Shown here piece by piece: positions 16,453-26,440 of a DNA stretch of 64,000 nt (position 1 is the stretch's first letter; each line of letters opens with the position of its first letter). Source of the DNA: Lachnospiraceae bacterium (GTDB taxonomy: Bacteria; Bacillota; Clostridia; Lachnospirales; Lachnospiraceae). The stretch is taken from assembly GCA_017408735.1 (NCBI GenBank), contig JAFQUB010000027.1, positions 149,405-213,404 of the forward strand, read 5' to 3'. A model generated the notes under the pieces. It had not been told where the DNA came from and made no database searches. It saw nothing but the letters and a program-made list of their open reading frames with translations. The position numbers and the translations under genes are program-made.

Positions 16453-18444
16453 GTGAAAGCAAAAAAGTTTGGAAAAGGTTATTGGAAAAAATTTTCAGAG
16501 GGAATACAAAGAGAATGGGTAATAACAAATGGAATCGGCGGTTATGCAGGCAGTTCTATTATCGGCGCTCATACCAGAAAACACAACGGAATGTTAATTG
16601 CCAGCTTACATGCACCGGTAGAACGTTATATGGTATTATCCAAAATCAATGAAAAATTAGAAGTTGGCGAAAAAGAGTATTCATTTTTCACCAATCAAAG
16701 ACCGGGTGGAAATAACGAAGAAGGGCAGAAATATCTGCAAAGATTTTGTTACGATTATGTGCCGAAATTTACTTATTATGCCGGAGGAGTTTTTGTTACC
16801 AAAACAATTTCTCTACAGCATGGAAAAAATACAGTGGCATGTACTTATGATATTTTAGGTGGAAGTAGCAAAGCGGTGCTCACTTTAGTTCCATTATTTA
16901 ACTACAGGGATCACCATGAGCGAAGTGAACGGGCGGACTTGAAGTTTGAAACAACTAACTCTAGCCAGACCATAACACTGGTGCCTGAAAAAAACAAAAA
17001 TATCAGCATTCGTATGTATGTCAGCGAAGGTGAAATCTCTGAAAGGGAAGAAATTTACGATGTAGATATGGAATTGCAGACAGAAATCTCTACCGGAATG
17101 ACCTGCATTGAAAACAATTATACTCCATACGAGATTACAGTTTCCATTCAGCCGGGAGAACATAAAAAAGTATCTGTGATTTGCACCATAGAAGAAGGAG
17201 TAATTCCAACAGACGGATTTGCCATTGTGGAAGCCGAAAGAAACCGCTGCATGGAATTAGAGAAACAAGCAGGGCTGCAGGATGACTTTGCAAATACTTT
17301 AGTTCATGCGGCAGACCAGTTTATTGTAGAGCGAGAATCCACCGGAGGAAAAACAGTACTGGCGGGACTTCCATGGTTTACAGATTGGGGCAGAGATACC
17401 ATGATTGCATTGCAGGGCTTAACACTGGTAACAAAACGTTTTGAAGATACCAGAGAAATCTTAAAAACCTTCGCTCAGTATGTAAAAAAAGGTCTGGTGC
17501 CAAACATGTTTCCGGATGAAGGTTTGGAACCATTATATAACACGGTAGATGCTTCCATGTGGTATTTTTACTCTGTGGAAAAATATCTAGAATACACAGG
17601 TGCAGAAGAAGATTACCAGTTTATTCAAAAAGAAATTTATCCAAAATTGAAAGAAATTATTCATTACTATAAAGAAGGAACAGATTTTTCCATCTACATG
17701 GATAAAGACTACTTAATTCATGCCGGTGGCGGACTTGACCAGGTAACCTGGATGGACGTGCGTGTAGGTGAGTGGGTTGTTACACCACGCCACGGAAAAC
17801 CGGTAGAAATCAGTGCCCTCTGGTACAATGCCCTTTGTGTTATGGAACAGCTGGCAAAACGTTTTGGTGATGAAGAAGAAAAAGAATATGCTGCATTGGC
17901 AGAAAAGGTAAAAGCTTCTTTTGTGAATAAGTTCTGGAATCCGGAAAAGAATTGTTTATATGATGTGGTGGACGACACAGAAAATGATGACAAGATTCGT
18001 CCAAACCAGATTTGGGCAGTTTCCCTGCCACACACTATGTTATCAGAAGAGCAGGCGAAAGGGGTAGTAGATACCGTGGTTTCCCATTTGTATGCCACTT
18101 ACGGACTTCGCTCCTTGTCACCGGATGACATAGAATACAAAGGAATTTATGCCGGAAAGCTTCATGACAGAGATGCGGCGTACCATCAGGGAACCTGTTG
18201 GGGATTTCCACTGGGTGGTTTAATTACAGCTTACTTAAAAGTATATGGAGCTACAGAAGATGGCAAAGCTTTTGCGAAAAAACTGATTGCTCCATTGGAA
18301 GATCATTTGATGGATGGTTGTATCGGCAGTATTGCAGAAATCTTTGACGGAAATGAGCCGAATATTTCCAGAGGATGTTATGGACAGGCATGGAGTGTGG
18401 GCGAAATTTTAAGAGCTTATGTGGAAGGGAGAATGTTTGAGTGA
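16453..18444 (+). CDS. Amylo-alpha-1,6-glucosidase (glycogen debranching enzyme, GH133)
   Basis: 663 aa, starting at GTG 16453. The N-terminal GDE domain shows WVITNGIGGYAGSSIIGAHT and RKHNGMLIA; the C-terminal (alpha/alpha)6 catalytic domain shows LPWFTDWGRDTMIALQG near 315, and DAAYHQGTCWGFPLG. This is the archaeal/bacterial-type debranching enzyme that hydrolyses alpha-1,6 branches of glycogen in the cytoplasm. It sits 18 bases after the Fe-S scaffold gene, with which it has no obvious functional link. The GH13 enzyme at 28.4 kb may act on related glucans. Confidence 0.85.
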   Translation: MKAKKFGKGYWKKFSEGIQREWVITNGIGGYAGSSIIGAHTRKHNGMLIASLHAPVERYMVLSKINEKLEVGEKEYSFFTNQRPGGNNEEGQKYLQRFCYDYVPKFTYYAGGVFVTKTISLQHGKNTVACTYDILGGSSKAVLTLVPLFNYRDHHERSERADLKFETTNSSQTITLVPEKNKNISIRMYVSEGEISEREEIYDVDMELQTEISTGMTCIENNYTPYEITVSIQPGEHKKVSVICTIEEGVIPTDGFAIVEAERNRCMELEKQAGLQDDFANTLVHAADQFIVERESTGGKTVLAGLPWFTDWGRDTMIALQGLTLVTKRFEDTREILKTFAQYVKKGLVPNMFPDEGLEPLYNTVDASMWYFYSVEKYLEYTGAEEDYQFIQKEIYPKLKEIIHYYKEGTDFSIYMDKDYLIHAGGGLDQVTWMDVRVGEWVVTPRHGKPVEISALWYNALCVMEQLAKRFGDEEEKEYAALAEKVKASFVNKFWNPEKNCLYDVVDDTENDDKIRPNQIWAVSLPHTMLSEEQAKGVVDTVVSHLYATYGLRSLSPDDIEYKGIYAGKLHDRDAAYHQGTCWGFPLGGLITAYLKVYGATEDGKAFAKKLIAPLEDHLMDGCIGSIAEIFDGNEPNISRGCYGQAWSVGEILRAYVEGRMFE

Positions 18445-18466
18445 CAGATAAAGAGGAGATATTAGC

Positions 18467-19645
18467 GTGTTATTGCACAAATTTATACATGATAAAATGA
18501 CAGAAAGAATGAATGGAATGAAAAGTAAAAAAATATGTGGTATGGTATCGCTGGTGATGATATTTAGTTTTTTAGGTGGTGTTAATATAGATTTAGATTG
18601 TCAGGCACAAAGGTGTGTGAATTATGAAACCGAGGCAGAAATAAATAGGGCGATTAGTTCGCTTGAAGAAACTATAGCAAGTGAGAGGAATGAAATGTTG
18701 GAAGAGGTTGTGGAGGAAATAGCTGTTTCGGCACAATGGAATGAAGAGTTGGATTCAACGGAAAAGAAAAAAATAGAAGGTATAAAAAGAGGTATAGCAA
18801 AAACAAACGACGTTAATAAAAGGGCGGAAGTTGTTGTAAAAACATTGGAAGACATTGAAGAGTACAAGAATGTAGCGGTTTTACTTAAAGATGAAATAGA
18901 AGTATCGTCTTTAAGTGATTTTGAAAACCAACCCTTAATTAATCAACAAACAGGTAAAGAAATAGGAACCGTTAAAGAGGCAAAAAGATATTTTGAAGAA
19001 CTAGGATATGAAGTAGATAATTCAACATATGTTATGTGTAGGGAAATTGAAAAAACAAAAAAAAGGAATAAAAATGTATCTACAGTGGAATTGGTAGAAG
19101 ATATTAATTCGGCATTGACTAAAAAGTCGGCTGAGTCAACTAATATTATTTCATTTGGAATAGTTGCTCAAGCGTCTAAGAAGTATCAAGTGACGTATGC
19201 AGAGTGGAGTGCACTGACAACGGAGGAGAAGGTACTTATTGTTACAGACCCAAAGAAAGCAGTGGGAACCAAGGCCGTAACAGAAAAAGCATATTCTATG
19301 ACAAAAAAGAAATTTGGATATAATGGTCTTGGGGATAAATCAGATGGATTTCGACATGCAGTATGGAATGCTTTAATGGCAAGAGATATTGGAAAGTCGT
19401 GGGCAAAATCATACGCTACAGCACATGAAAGCGGAAAAACAAAAGCAGAATTAAATAAGAAAGCACATGATGGATATAAAGAAAAATATCACAGAAAAAT
19501 GGATTTACATAATAATAAGATTGGGAGAAGTGTTATAAAATGGTATGATACGGGGTTGAATGTATCAGATAAAGAACTTCAAAAAAGGGTTTCAAAGAAG
19601 CTAACAAATAATAAAAAAACGGGAATATATTGGTTACATAAATAA
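18467..19645 (+). CDS. Secreted protein with C-terminal DUF6973-like domain
   Basis: 392 aa starting at GTG 18467 (AAGAGGAG upstream), with an N-terminal signal-like segment (MVSLVMIFSFLGGVNI) after a ~25-residue basic lead. Residues about 45-230 are a charged, helical region. The C-terminal ~110 residues contain DGFRHAVWNALMARDIG, then TAHESGKTKAEL and MDLHNNKIGR, a pattern like DUF6973, a domain with conserved RHA/WN and AHE residues found in secreted bacterial proteins, some in toxin-like contexts. Sequence is rich in Lys, Asn and A/T-ending codons compared with neighbours, suggesting recent acquisition. Function unknown; the domain match is from memory. Confidence 0.6.
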   Translation: MLLHKFIHDKMTERMNGMKSKKICGMVSLVMIFSFLGGVNIDLDCQAQRCVNYETEAEINRAISSLEETIASERNEMLEEVVEEIAVSAQWNEELDSTEKKKIEGIKRGIAKTNDVNKRAEVVVKTLEDIEEYKNVAVLLKDEIEVSSLSDFENQPLINQQTGKEIGTVKEAKRYFEELGYEVDNSTYVMCREIEKTKKRNKNVSTVELVEDINSALTKKSAESTNIISFGIVAQASKKYQVTYAEWSALTTEEKVLIVTDPKKAVGTKAVTEKAYSMTKKKFGYNGLGDKSDGFRHAVWNALMARDIGKSWAKSYATAHESGKTKAELNKKAHDGYKEKYHRKMDLHNNKIGRSVIKWYDTGLNVSDKELQKRVSKKLTNNKKTGIYWLHK

Positions 19646-19665
19646 AAAATATTTATGGTGAGGAA

Positions 19666-20130
19666 ATGATGGATATGAAAAAAGTAATTACTATTTTTAA
19701 CACATTACTAATAATATTGTTTTTCACAGCTTGTGGAAATAATGCAGTCGAAACAAATGAAAAATCTTTTAATAAAAAAGTTAAAGAACTTGAAAGTAAG
19801 CAGGTGGATATCCAAGAATTAACAGAATTTGAATGGGATTCTTTGTATATTTTTAGCCCTTATACATCGAAAAAAGAAATAGAAGAAGTTATTGGTTTTG
19901 AATCAGAGAATATTGTGGATAATATGGCAGATGAAAGCACTACATATTTATTATTCGTAAAGGATAACATGGTAGTAGCGAATGTATATGGTTCAACCAA
20001 TTCATTAGGATATACGTTTGACTTTGGGGAATATGAGAAATATTTGTGTATAGATGCTTCTAAAGAAACCACATTTGGCGTTATAGAACAAAGCGGAATA
20101 AAATTACTTGAATATGAACAAAAAAAGTAA
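19666..20130 (+). CDS. Small lipoprotein, unknown function
   Basis: 154 aa with a lipoprotein signal (hydrophobic ITIFNTLLIILFF then lipobox FTAC, lipid Cys about residue 23). The mature part is acidic with no recognised domain. Start codon is uncertain: ATGs at 19666, 19669 and 19675 compete, and AGGA at 19661 favours the latter two. It follows the DUF6973-like gene by 20 bases and shares its A/T-rich composition, so the two may be a pair. Confidence 0.65.
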   Translation: MMDMKKVITIFNTLLIILFFTACGNNAVETNEKSFNKKVKELESKQVDIQELTEFEWDSLYIFSPYTSKKEIEEVIGFESENIVDNMADESTTYLLFVKDNMVVANVYGSTNSLGYTFDFGEYEKYLCIDASKETTFGVIEQSGIKLLEYEQKK

Positions 20131-20165
20131 ATTGAAGAATTTAAATGAATTTAAAATAAAAACAG

Positions 20166-20194
20166 TTGACAAACCCCAAAATTACAACTAAACT
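20166..20194 (+). promoter_or_regulatory. Promoter of valS
   Basis: TTGACA at 20166-20171, 17-base spacer, TAAACT at 20189-20194, just upstream of the T-box leader. Confidence 0.55.
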
Positions 20195-20199
20195 ATTTT

Positions 20200-20496
20200 T
20201 AGTGTAACCAACACACAAAATAAGACAAAGATAGTGAAAAAGAGGAGTACACATAACACCCTTACCAGAGAGAAATTCCCAAGGCTGAAAGGAATTTTTA
20301 AGAAGGAAATGTGGAAGGTAGCTTTGGAATTGGAATATGGAACCTTAGTTAGGAACCCCTAACTAACCAGTACATATTCACGACTCATCCCCGTTACAGG
20401 ATATGGTTTTAACCAATAGAGATAATGAGCAATCATTAATAAAGGTGGTACCGCGAGCAATTCGCCCTTTACACAATCCGTGTAAAGGGCTTTTTT
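20200..20496 (+). ncRNA. T-box riboswitch leader of valS
   Basis: Contains Stem I features (AGAGAGAA then GGCTGAAAGGAATT at about 20264-20295) and the T-box sequence GGTGGTACCGCG at 20444-20455, which binds the free NCCA end of uncharged tRNA and forms the antiterminator. The terminator is GCCCTTTACAC / GTGTAAAGGGC (20464-20490) plus six T. The downstream valyl-tRNA synthetase predicts a Val specifier; GTA at 20318-20320 or GTG at 20311-20313 are candidates. Uncharged tRNA-Val should allow read-through. Confidence 0.9.
20464..20496 (+). terminator. T-box attenuator terminator
   Basis: Perfect 11-bp stem GCCCTTTACAC / GTGTAAAGGGC with a 5-base loop followed by TTTTTT; alternative to the T-box antiterminator. 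Confidence 0.9.
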
Positions 20497-20586
20497 ATTA
20501 TTTAGCAGAAGATGCATTCATTCCAACCGAATGCTCAGTTACTACCATTATTTAATTAAAACATGCGTTCCCACTAATTCACAAAA

Positions 20587-20637
20587 CATATTGTACAAAG
20601 CACTGTGACTGAAGGCGACTGTGCTTTGTACAATATG
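20587..20637. repeat. 17-bp perfect inverted repeat between T-box terminator and valS
   Basis: CATATTGTACAAAGCAC (20587-20603) and GTGCTTTGTACAATATG (20621-20637) are exact reverse complements separated by 17 bases. Partly complementary flanks (CTAATTC near 20573 and GAATTA at 20644) extend it. There is no T run, so it is not a standard terminator. The rest of 20497-20674 shows only a small GCATTC/GAATGC hairpin at 20513-20533 and the valS ribosome site. Confidence 0.8.
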
Positions 20638-20674
20638 CCTCGCGAATTAATGCGAATCCACAAGGAGGAAAAAT

Positions 20675-23320
20675 ATGAGCAAAGAATTAAACAAAACCTA
20701 CGACCCAAAAGACATAGAAGAAAGACTTTACACCAAATGGTTAGACAAAAAATACTTCCACGCAGAAGTAGACAAGAGCAAAAAACCATTTACCATCATT
20801 ATGCCGCCGCCAAACATTACAGGGCAGCTCCACATGGGACATGCCTTAGACAACACCATGCAGGATATCTTAATCCGTTACAAGAGAATGCAGGGTTACA
20901 ATGCATTGTGGCAGCCGGGAACTGACCATGCAAGTATCGCTACAGAAGTAAAAGTAATCAACTCTTTAAAAGAACAGGGAATTGCCAAGGAAGATTTAGG
21001 CAGAGAAGGCTTCCTTGAAAAAGCATGGGAATGGAAAGAAGAATACGGCGGACGTATTATCAAACAGTTAAAGAAGCTTGGTTCTTCCGCAGATTGGGAC
21101 AGAGAACGTTTTACCATGGACGAAGGATGCTCCAAAGCAGTAGAAGAAGTATTTATCAAGTTATATGAAAAAGACTATATCTACAAAGGTTCCAGAATCG
21201 TTAACTGGTGTCCTGTTTGTAAAACATCTATTTCTGATGCAGAAGTAGTTCATGAAGAACAGGAAGGACATTTCTGGCATATTAAATATCCGGTAAAAGA
21301 CAGCGATGAAATGGTAGAAATCGCAACCACAAGACCGGAAACATTACTTGGTGATACCGCAGTAGCAGTAAATCCGGAAGATGACAGATACAAACATTTA
21401 ATCGGAAAAACCTTAATCCTTCCATTGGTAGGGAGAGAAATTCCGGTAGTGGCAGATTCTTATGTAGATAAAGAATTTGGTACCGGATGCGTAAAAATCA
21501 CACCTGCCCATGACCCTAACGATTTCGAAGTAGGAAAAAGACACCACTTAGAAGAAATTAACGTGATGAACGATGATGCAACCATCAACAAAAATGGTGG
21601 AAAATATACCGGAATGGACAGATATGAAGCCAGAAAGCAGATGGTAGCCGACTTAGAAGAATTAGGATTGTTGGTGAAAGTGGAAACACATAACCACAAC
21701 GTTGGTACTCATGACAGATGTAATGCAACCGTAGAACCAATGGTAAAACAGCAGTGGTTTGTAAGAATGGAAGAAATGATTAAGCCGGCAGTAAATGCAA
21801 TCAAAGATGGTGAAATCAAATTAATTCCATCCAGTATGGACAGAACTTACTTTAACTGGACAGACAATATCCGTGACTGGTGTATTTCCAGACAGTTATG
21901 GTGGGGACACAGAATTCCTGCATACTACTGTGACGATTGCGGTGAAGTAGTAGTTGCAAAAGAAAATCCATGCAAATGTCCAAAATGTGGATGCGAACAT
22001 ATGACACAGGATCCGGACACTTTGGATACATGGTTCTCCTCAGCGTTATGGCCATTCTCCACCCTTGGCTGGCCGGAAAAAACAGAAGAATTAGAATATT
22101 TCTATCCAACTGACGTACTTGTAACAGGATACGATATCATTTTCTTCTGGGTAATCCGTATGGTATTCTCCGGTTACGAACAGATGGGCAAAGCACCATT
22201 CCATACCGTATTATTCCACGGTCTGGTTCGTGACTCTCAGGGACGCAAGATGAGTAAATCACTTGGAAACGGTATTGACCCATTGGAAGTAATCGAACAG
22301 TACGGTGCCGATGCATTAAGACTTACCCTCATTACAGGAAATGCACCGGGAAATGATATGCGTTTCTACTATGAAAGAGTAGAAGCAAGCCGTAACTTTG
22401 CCAACAAAGTATGGAATGCGGCAAGATTTATCATGATGAATATGGAAGGAAAAGATATCCATAAACCGGCAGAAAACGAATTAATGGATGCCGACAAATG
22501 GATTTTATCCAAGATTAATACCGTAACTAAGGATATGACATATAACTTGGACAACTACGAACTTGGTATCGCAGTACAGAAGGTATATGACTTTATCTGG
22601 GATGAATTCTGTGACTGGTACATCGAAATGGTAAAACCAAGATTGTACAACACAGAAGATACTGTTTCTCAGAATGCAGCTCTTTGGACATTAAAAACTG
22701 TATTAATCAATGGCTTAAAATTACTTCACCCATATATGCCATTCGTAACAGAAGAAATTTTCTGTACATTACAAGACGAAGAAGAATCCATTATGATTTC
22801 CGAGTGGCCAAAGTACACAGAAGAATGGAACTTCAAAGAAGCAGAAGAAGCAGTAGAAACCATCAAAGAAGCGGTTCGCGGAATCCGAAATGTGCGTACA
22901 GAAATGAACGTACCACCATCAAAGAAGGCAAAAGTATTTGTAGTGTCTGCCAACGATAAAGTAACCGGAATCTTTGAACACAGCAAAGTATTCTTCCAGA
23001 CTTTAGCATATGCATCAGAAGTAGTTACACAGAATACAAAGGATGGTATTGGAGAAGATGCAGTATCTGCGGTAATTCCGGAAGCAGTAATCTATATGCC
23101 ATTTGCAGAATTAGTAGATATCGAAAAAGAAATCGAACGTCTGAAAAAAGAAGAAGAACGTCTTACAAAAGAACTTGCCAGAGTAAATGGTATGTTAAAC
23201 AATGAAAAATTCGTAAGCAAGGCACCGGAAGCAAAGATTCAGGAAGAGAAAGATAAGCTTACAAAATATACACAGATGATGGAACAGGTAAAAGAAAGAC
23301 TTGCAAATCTGACAAAATAA
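20675..23320 (+). CDS. valS: Valyl-tRNA synthetase
   Basis: 881 aa, the normal length. Class I synthetase with the HIGH-type motif in [17 protein letters not shown] near residue 50, the KMSKS motif in [16 protein letters not shown] near 525, an editing domain with [16 protein letters not shown], and a C-terminal coiled coil (about 810-880, Glu/Lys rich) that is typical of ValRS. It charges tRNA-Val. ATG 20675 follows AAGGAGG. Controlled by the T-box leader upstream. Confidence 0.97.
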   Translation: MSKELNKTYDPKDIEERLYTKWLDKKYFHAEVDKSKKPFTIIMPPPNITGQLHMGHALDNTMQDILIRYKRMQGYNALWQPGTDHASIATEVKVINSLKEQGIAKEDLGREGFLEKAWEWKEEYGGRIIKQLKKLGSSADWDRERFTMDEGCSKAVEEVFIKLYEKDYIYKGSRIVNWCPVCKTSISDAEVVHEEQEGHFWHIKYPVKDSDEMVEIATTRPETLLGDTAVAVNPEDDRYKHLIGKTLILPLVGREIPVVADSYVDKEFGTGCVKITPAHDPNDFEVGKRHHLEEINVMNDDATINKNGGKYTGMDRYEARKQMVADLEELGLLVKVETHNHNVGTHDRCNATVEPMVKQQWFVRMEEMIKPAVNAIKDGEIKLIPSSMDRTYFNWTDNIRDWCISRQLWWGHRIPAYYCDDCGEVVVAKENPCKCPKCGCEHMTQDPDTLDTWFSSALWPFSTLGWPEKTEELEYFYPTDVLVTGYDIIFFWVIRMVFSGYEQMGKAPFHTVLFHGLVRDSQGRKMSKSLGNGIDPLEVIEQYGADALRLTLITGNAPGNDMRFYYERVEASRNFANKVWNAARFIMMNMEGKDIHKPAENELMDADKWILSKINTVTKDMTYNLDNYELGIAVQKVYDFIWDEFCDWYIEMVKPRLYNTEDTVSQNAALWTLKTVLINGLKLLHPYMPFVTEEIFCTLQDEEESIMISEWPKYTEEWNFKEAEEAVETIKEAVRGIRNVRTEMNVPPSKKAKVFVVSANDKVTGIFEHSKVFFQTLAYASEVVTQNTKDGIGEDAVSAVIPEAVIYMPFAELVDIEKEIERLKKEEERLTKELARVNGMLNNEKFVSKAPEAKIQEEKDKLTKYTQMMEQVKERLANLTK

Positions 23321-23332
23321 TATGAAATAGCG

Positions 23333-23374
23333 GAAAAGGGAAACACGCCGAAAGACGATGTTTCCCTTTTCTTT
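23333..23374 (+). terminator. Terminator after valS
   Basis: AAAAGGGAAACA (23334-23345) pairs with TGTTTCCCTTTT (23359-23370), followed by CTTTT. It separates valS from folC. Confidence 0.75.
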
Positions 23375-23459
23375 TGACACCATTCAACAACAAGTTTTTC
23401 TTGCATATTTTCAAAGGAGGATTATAATAATAAAGCAGAGAAAATCCGGGAGGCGCAGC

Positions 23460-24767
23460 ATGACATACCAAGAAGCAGAAAAATATATATTAGATGTACC
23501 AAAATTTACAAAAAAAAATGGATTGGATAACACCAGAGAACTGATGAAAGAGTTGGGAAATCCGGAAAGAAATTTAAAGGTAATTCATGTGGCAGGCACA
23601 AATGGAAAAGGCTCTGTCTGTGCATTTACATCTTCTATATTGATAGAAGCAGGAAAGAAAACCGGCTTATTTACCTCGCCTCATTTGGTGAGAATTACAG
23701 AACGTTTCCGTATCGATGGAGTGGAAATGTCAGAACAGGAATTTGCAGAAATATTTGAACAGGTAAAAAAAGCGGTAGATAATATTATGGAGCGGGGATT
23801 TGCACATCCCACCTTTTTTGAACTTCTTTTTGCCATGGCGTTGGTGTATTTTGAAACACATCAGGTAGAGTATGTAGTGTTAGAAACAGGGCTTGGTGGC
23901 AGGTTAGACTCCACTAACGTAATAGAATCCCCTGTAATGACAGCTATTACATCCATCAGTTTAGACCACACAGAATATCTGGGTGAAACTATAACAGAGA
24001 TTGCAGCAGAAAAGGCAGGTATTATAAAAGAGAATGTTCCTTTAATTCTTGGAATCAATCAGGAAGAAGTTGTAAAAGTAATCGAAGCAAAAACAAAGGA
24101 AAAAATGACGGAAATTTATAAGATTTCCGAAAAAGATTATAAAATTTGTGAAAAAAACAACAAACATATTGATTTTTTACTCAATGTTAAGTATTATGGT
24201 TACGTTAGAGTTTCCTTACCTTATTCTGCCAAATATCAGGTGGAAAATGCGGTAGTGGCGATTCGAATTATTGAAAAATTATTAAATAAAGACGAATATA
24301 CCCCGGAAATGATAAATAGGGGATTAAATAAACGATTATGGCAGGGCAGGATGGAGCAGGCCATAGAAGATATATATTTTGATGGTGCCCATAACGAAGA
24401 CGGAATCAGGGCATTTTTAGAAACTGCAAAAGAGCTTACAAAGAACAGAGAGTGCGTGTTGTTGTTTGGAGCGGTAAAAGAAAAAAATTACGAAGAAATG
24501 ATAAAAGAGATTGCGACGACTCTGAAGGCGGAGGTAACAGTAGTGACTACTTTAGATACCCCACGCAGTATGGAGGCGGAGCAGTTGAGGGAAACATTTA
24601 AAAGGTATACAGAAAAACAGGTTATTTGTTGCGAGAATACAGAAACAGCGTGGAAGAAGGCTCTGGAATTAAAAAACAAGGAAAGAGTTCTGTTTTGCGT
24701 GGGTTCACTGTATTTAGTTGGAGAATTGAAGGCAATTACAGGAGAGTCGAATAATGATAAATTTTGA
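23460..24767 (+). CDS. folC: Folylpolyglutamate synthase/dihydrofolate synthase
   Basis: 435 aa from ATG 23460 (GGGAGG seven bases upstream; earlier in-frame codons extend to 23358 but lack family homology). Mur-ligase-type ATPase with P-loop HVAGTNGKGSV near 45, folate motif FTSPHLVRITERFRIDG, and ETGLGGRLDSTNV, ITSISLDHTEYLG. It adds glutamate to dihydropteroate and folates in the cytoplasm. The next small ORF overlaps its end. Confidence 0.9.
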   Translation: MTYQEAEKYILDVPKFTKKNGLDNTRELMKELGNPERNLKVIHVAGTNGKGSVCAFTSSILIEAGKKTGLFTSPHLVRITERFRIDGVEMSEQEFAEIFEQVKKAVDNIMERGFAHPTFFELLFAMALVYFETHQVEYVVLETGLGGRLDSTNVIESPVMTAITSISLDHTEYLGETITEIAAEKAGIIKENVPLILGINQEEVVKVIEAKTKEKMTEIYKISEKDYKICEKNNKHIDFLLNVKYYGYVRVSLPYSAKYQVENAVVAIRIIEKLLNKDEYTPEMINRGLNKRLWQGRMEQAIEDIYFDGAHNEDGIRAFLETAKELTKNRECVLLFGAVKEKNYEEMIKEIATTLKAEVTVVTTLDTPRSMEAEQLRETFKRYTEKQVICCENTETAWKKALELKNKERVLFCVGSLYLVGELKAITGESNNDKF

Positions 24768-24897
24768 AGAAGAATTAAAGAAATTTCACCCAAGTTTAGA
24801 AGTAGAGGAAGCAGAAGATGCCATTTACAGTCATGATATGACAGATATGATGGATATTTTAAAAGAAGTATTAAAAGAATCAAAAGATAATGACTAG
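24754..24897 (+). CDS. 47-aa acidic protein downstream of folC
   Basis: Begins MINFEEELKKFHPSLEVEE and ends ESKDND. ATG 24754 has GGAGAG eight bases upstream and overlaps the folC stop. No membrane segment or known domain; helical and acidic. Coding is supported by the ribosome site, overlap and amphipathic helix pattern. Not recognised. Confidence 0.55.
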   Translation: MINFEEELKKFHPSLEVEEAEDAIYSHDMTDMMDILKEVLKESKDND

Positions 24898-24946
24898 CAG
24901 CGAAATATAATACGGAAGGCCTGGAAATGGGCGGAATGGAGTAAAC

Positions 24947-26335
24947 ATGAAATGTTATCATTGCGGTGCTGCACTATCGAAAAATGATTTTTGTACTTCT
25001 TGTGGTGCAGACGTTAAAACATATAAGACAATCATACGTCTTTCAAATAAGTTCTATAATGAAGGACTGGAAAAAGCATCAGTTCGTGATTTGTCAGGAG
25101 CTGTTGTATGTTTAAAACAGAGCTTAAAATATAATAAAAAGAACATACAGGCAAGAAACCTTTTAGGTCTTGTCTATTACGAAATGGGCGAGATTGTAGC
25201 GGCCTTAAGTGAATGGGTTATCAGCAAAAACATGAAAAGCAAGAAAAATATTGTGGATGACTACATTAAAGCCGTACAGTCTAACCCTGCAAAGTTAGAA
25301 GAAATCAACCAAAGTATCAAAAAATACAATCTGGCATTGATTTACTGCAAGCAGGAAAGCTATGATTTGGCGGTAATACAGTTGAAAAAAGTATTGCTGG
25401 TAAATCCTAAATTAATCAAGGCAAGACAGTTGCTGGCATTGATGTATCTGAAAGATGAAGAGTATAATCTTGCTGCCAAAGAACTGAAAAAAGCAGAAGA
25501 AATCGACTCTAATAATACCATGACACTCAGATATTTAAGAGAGCTTGAGGTTCTGCGTGGTAAAAAGATAAATGCAATTTCAGACAGAAAAGACACAAGA
25601 GTGACCTATAAGGTTGGAAACGATACTGTTATCCAGCCAAAAGAATATAAGGAAAATACCGGTATCAGCACTGTGATTAATATTAGTATAGGTCTTGTTT
25701 TAGGTGCAGTACTTGTTTGGCTCGTGGTAATGCCTGCAAAAATTGCCCTGACTAAAAGCGATGCATCTAAGGAAATTAATCGATATAGTGAGCAGGTAGC
25801 TGTAAAAGCTGCAGAAGTGGAAGATTTACAGGCGGATATTGAATCTTTGAAGAACCAAAATAAAGAAATCCAGGTAAAACTGGATGAATATGAAGGTGAC
25901 GGAGGAGTTTTAAATTCCTATGATGCATTGTTAACAGCAGCAAATCTTTATATGGATGGAAAAGCAACAGAAGTGGCAGATATTATTTCGGGAATTGCTC
26001 CTGAAACGGTAGAAAGTGCAAAAGATGGCTTTAAAACTGTTTACGGGAAGATAAATGGTGAAGTGATGGGTGAAGCAGCAGATGAGTATTACAAGACAGG
26101 ATATTCTGCCTACAGCAATGGCAACTATGAGGAAGCCATTGAAAATCTGCAAAAGGCTTATACCATAGACAATACTTCCGTGAATGCTCTGTATTATATG
26201 GCGCGTTCTTATCAGAAATCAGGAGATAATGAAAATGCAGCAAGGTATTTCCAGGAAGTAATTGATAAGTTCCCGGGAACAAAGTCAGCTATGGACGCGC
26301 AGGCGAACCTGGATTCCATAACAGAAGAAGAATAA
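24947..26335 (+). CDS. Zinc-ribbon, membrane-anchored TPR protein
   Basis: 462 aa. N-terminal zinc ribbon with CYHCG and CTSCG (residues 3-19), then tetratricopeptide repeats (about 30-190), a membrane helix (VINISIGLVLGAVLVWLVV, about 245-265), a coiled coil (about 275-315), and two further C-terminal TPR units (YSNGNYEEAIENLQKAY, NENAARYFQEVID). Probably a scaffold that bridges cytoplasm and envelope; no partner can be named from the sequence. ATG 24947 is preceded by GGCGGAATGGAG. A strong terminator follows. Confidence 0.75.
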   Translation: MKCYHCGAALSKNDFCTSCGADVKTYKTIIRLSNKFYNEGLEKASVRDLSGAVVCLKQSLKYNKKNIQARNLLGLVYYEMGEIVAALSEWVISKNMKSKKNIVDDYIKAVQSNPAKLEEINQSIKKYNLALIYCKQESYDLAVIQLKKVLLVNPKLIKARQLLALMYLKDEEYNLAAKELKKAEEIDSNNTMTLRYLRELEVLRGKKINAISDRKDTRVTYKVGNDTVIQPKEYKENTGISTVINISIGLVLGAVLVWLVVMPAKIALTKSDASKEINRYSEQVAVKAAEVEDLQADIESLKNQNKEIQVKLDEYEGDGGVLNSYDALLTAANLYMDGKATEVADIISGIAPETVESAKDGFKTVYGKINGEVMGEAADEYYKTGYSAYSNGNYEEAIENLQKAYTIDNTSVNALYYMARSYQKSGDNENAARYFQEVIDKFPGTKSAMDAQANLDSITEEE

Positions 26336-26375
26336 TAAAAAATACTAATTAAAAAGAAATAAAAGATACGAAAGA

Positions 26376-26406
26376 AAAGCGATGGTTCATAGAACCATCG
26401 CTTTTT
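26376..26406 (+). terminator. Terminator after the TPR gene
   Basis: AAAGCGATGGTTC / GAACCATCGCTTT, 4-base loop, followed by a T run; ends just before the spoIIA operon. Confidence 0.85.
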
Positions 26407-26440
26407 GTGCCATAAAAACAAAATGAAAAGGAGAACATTT

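Noticed and set aside
20605..20925. Open frame across the valS start
   Set aside because: Out-of-frame shadow of valS; no family features and it runs over the inverted repeat.
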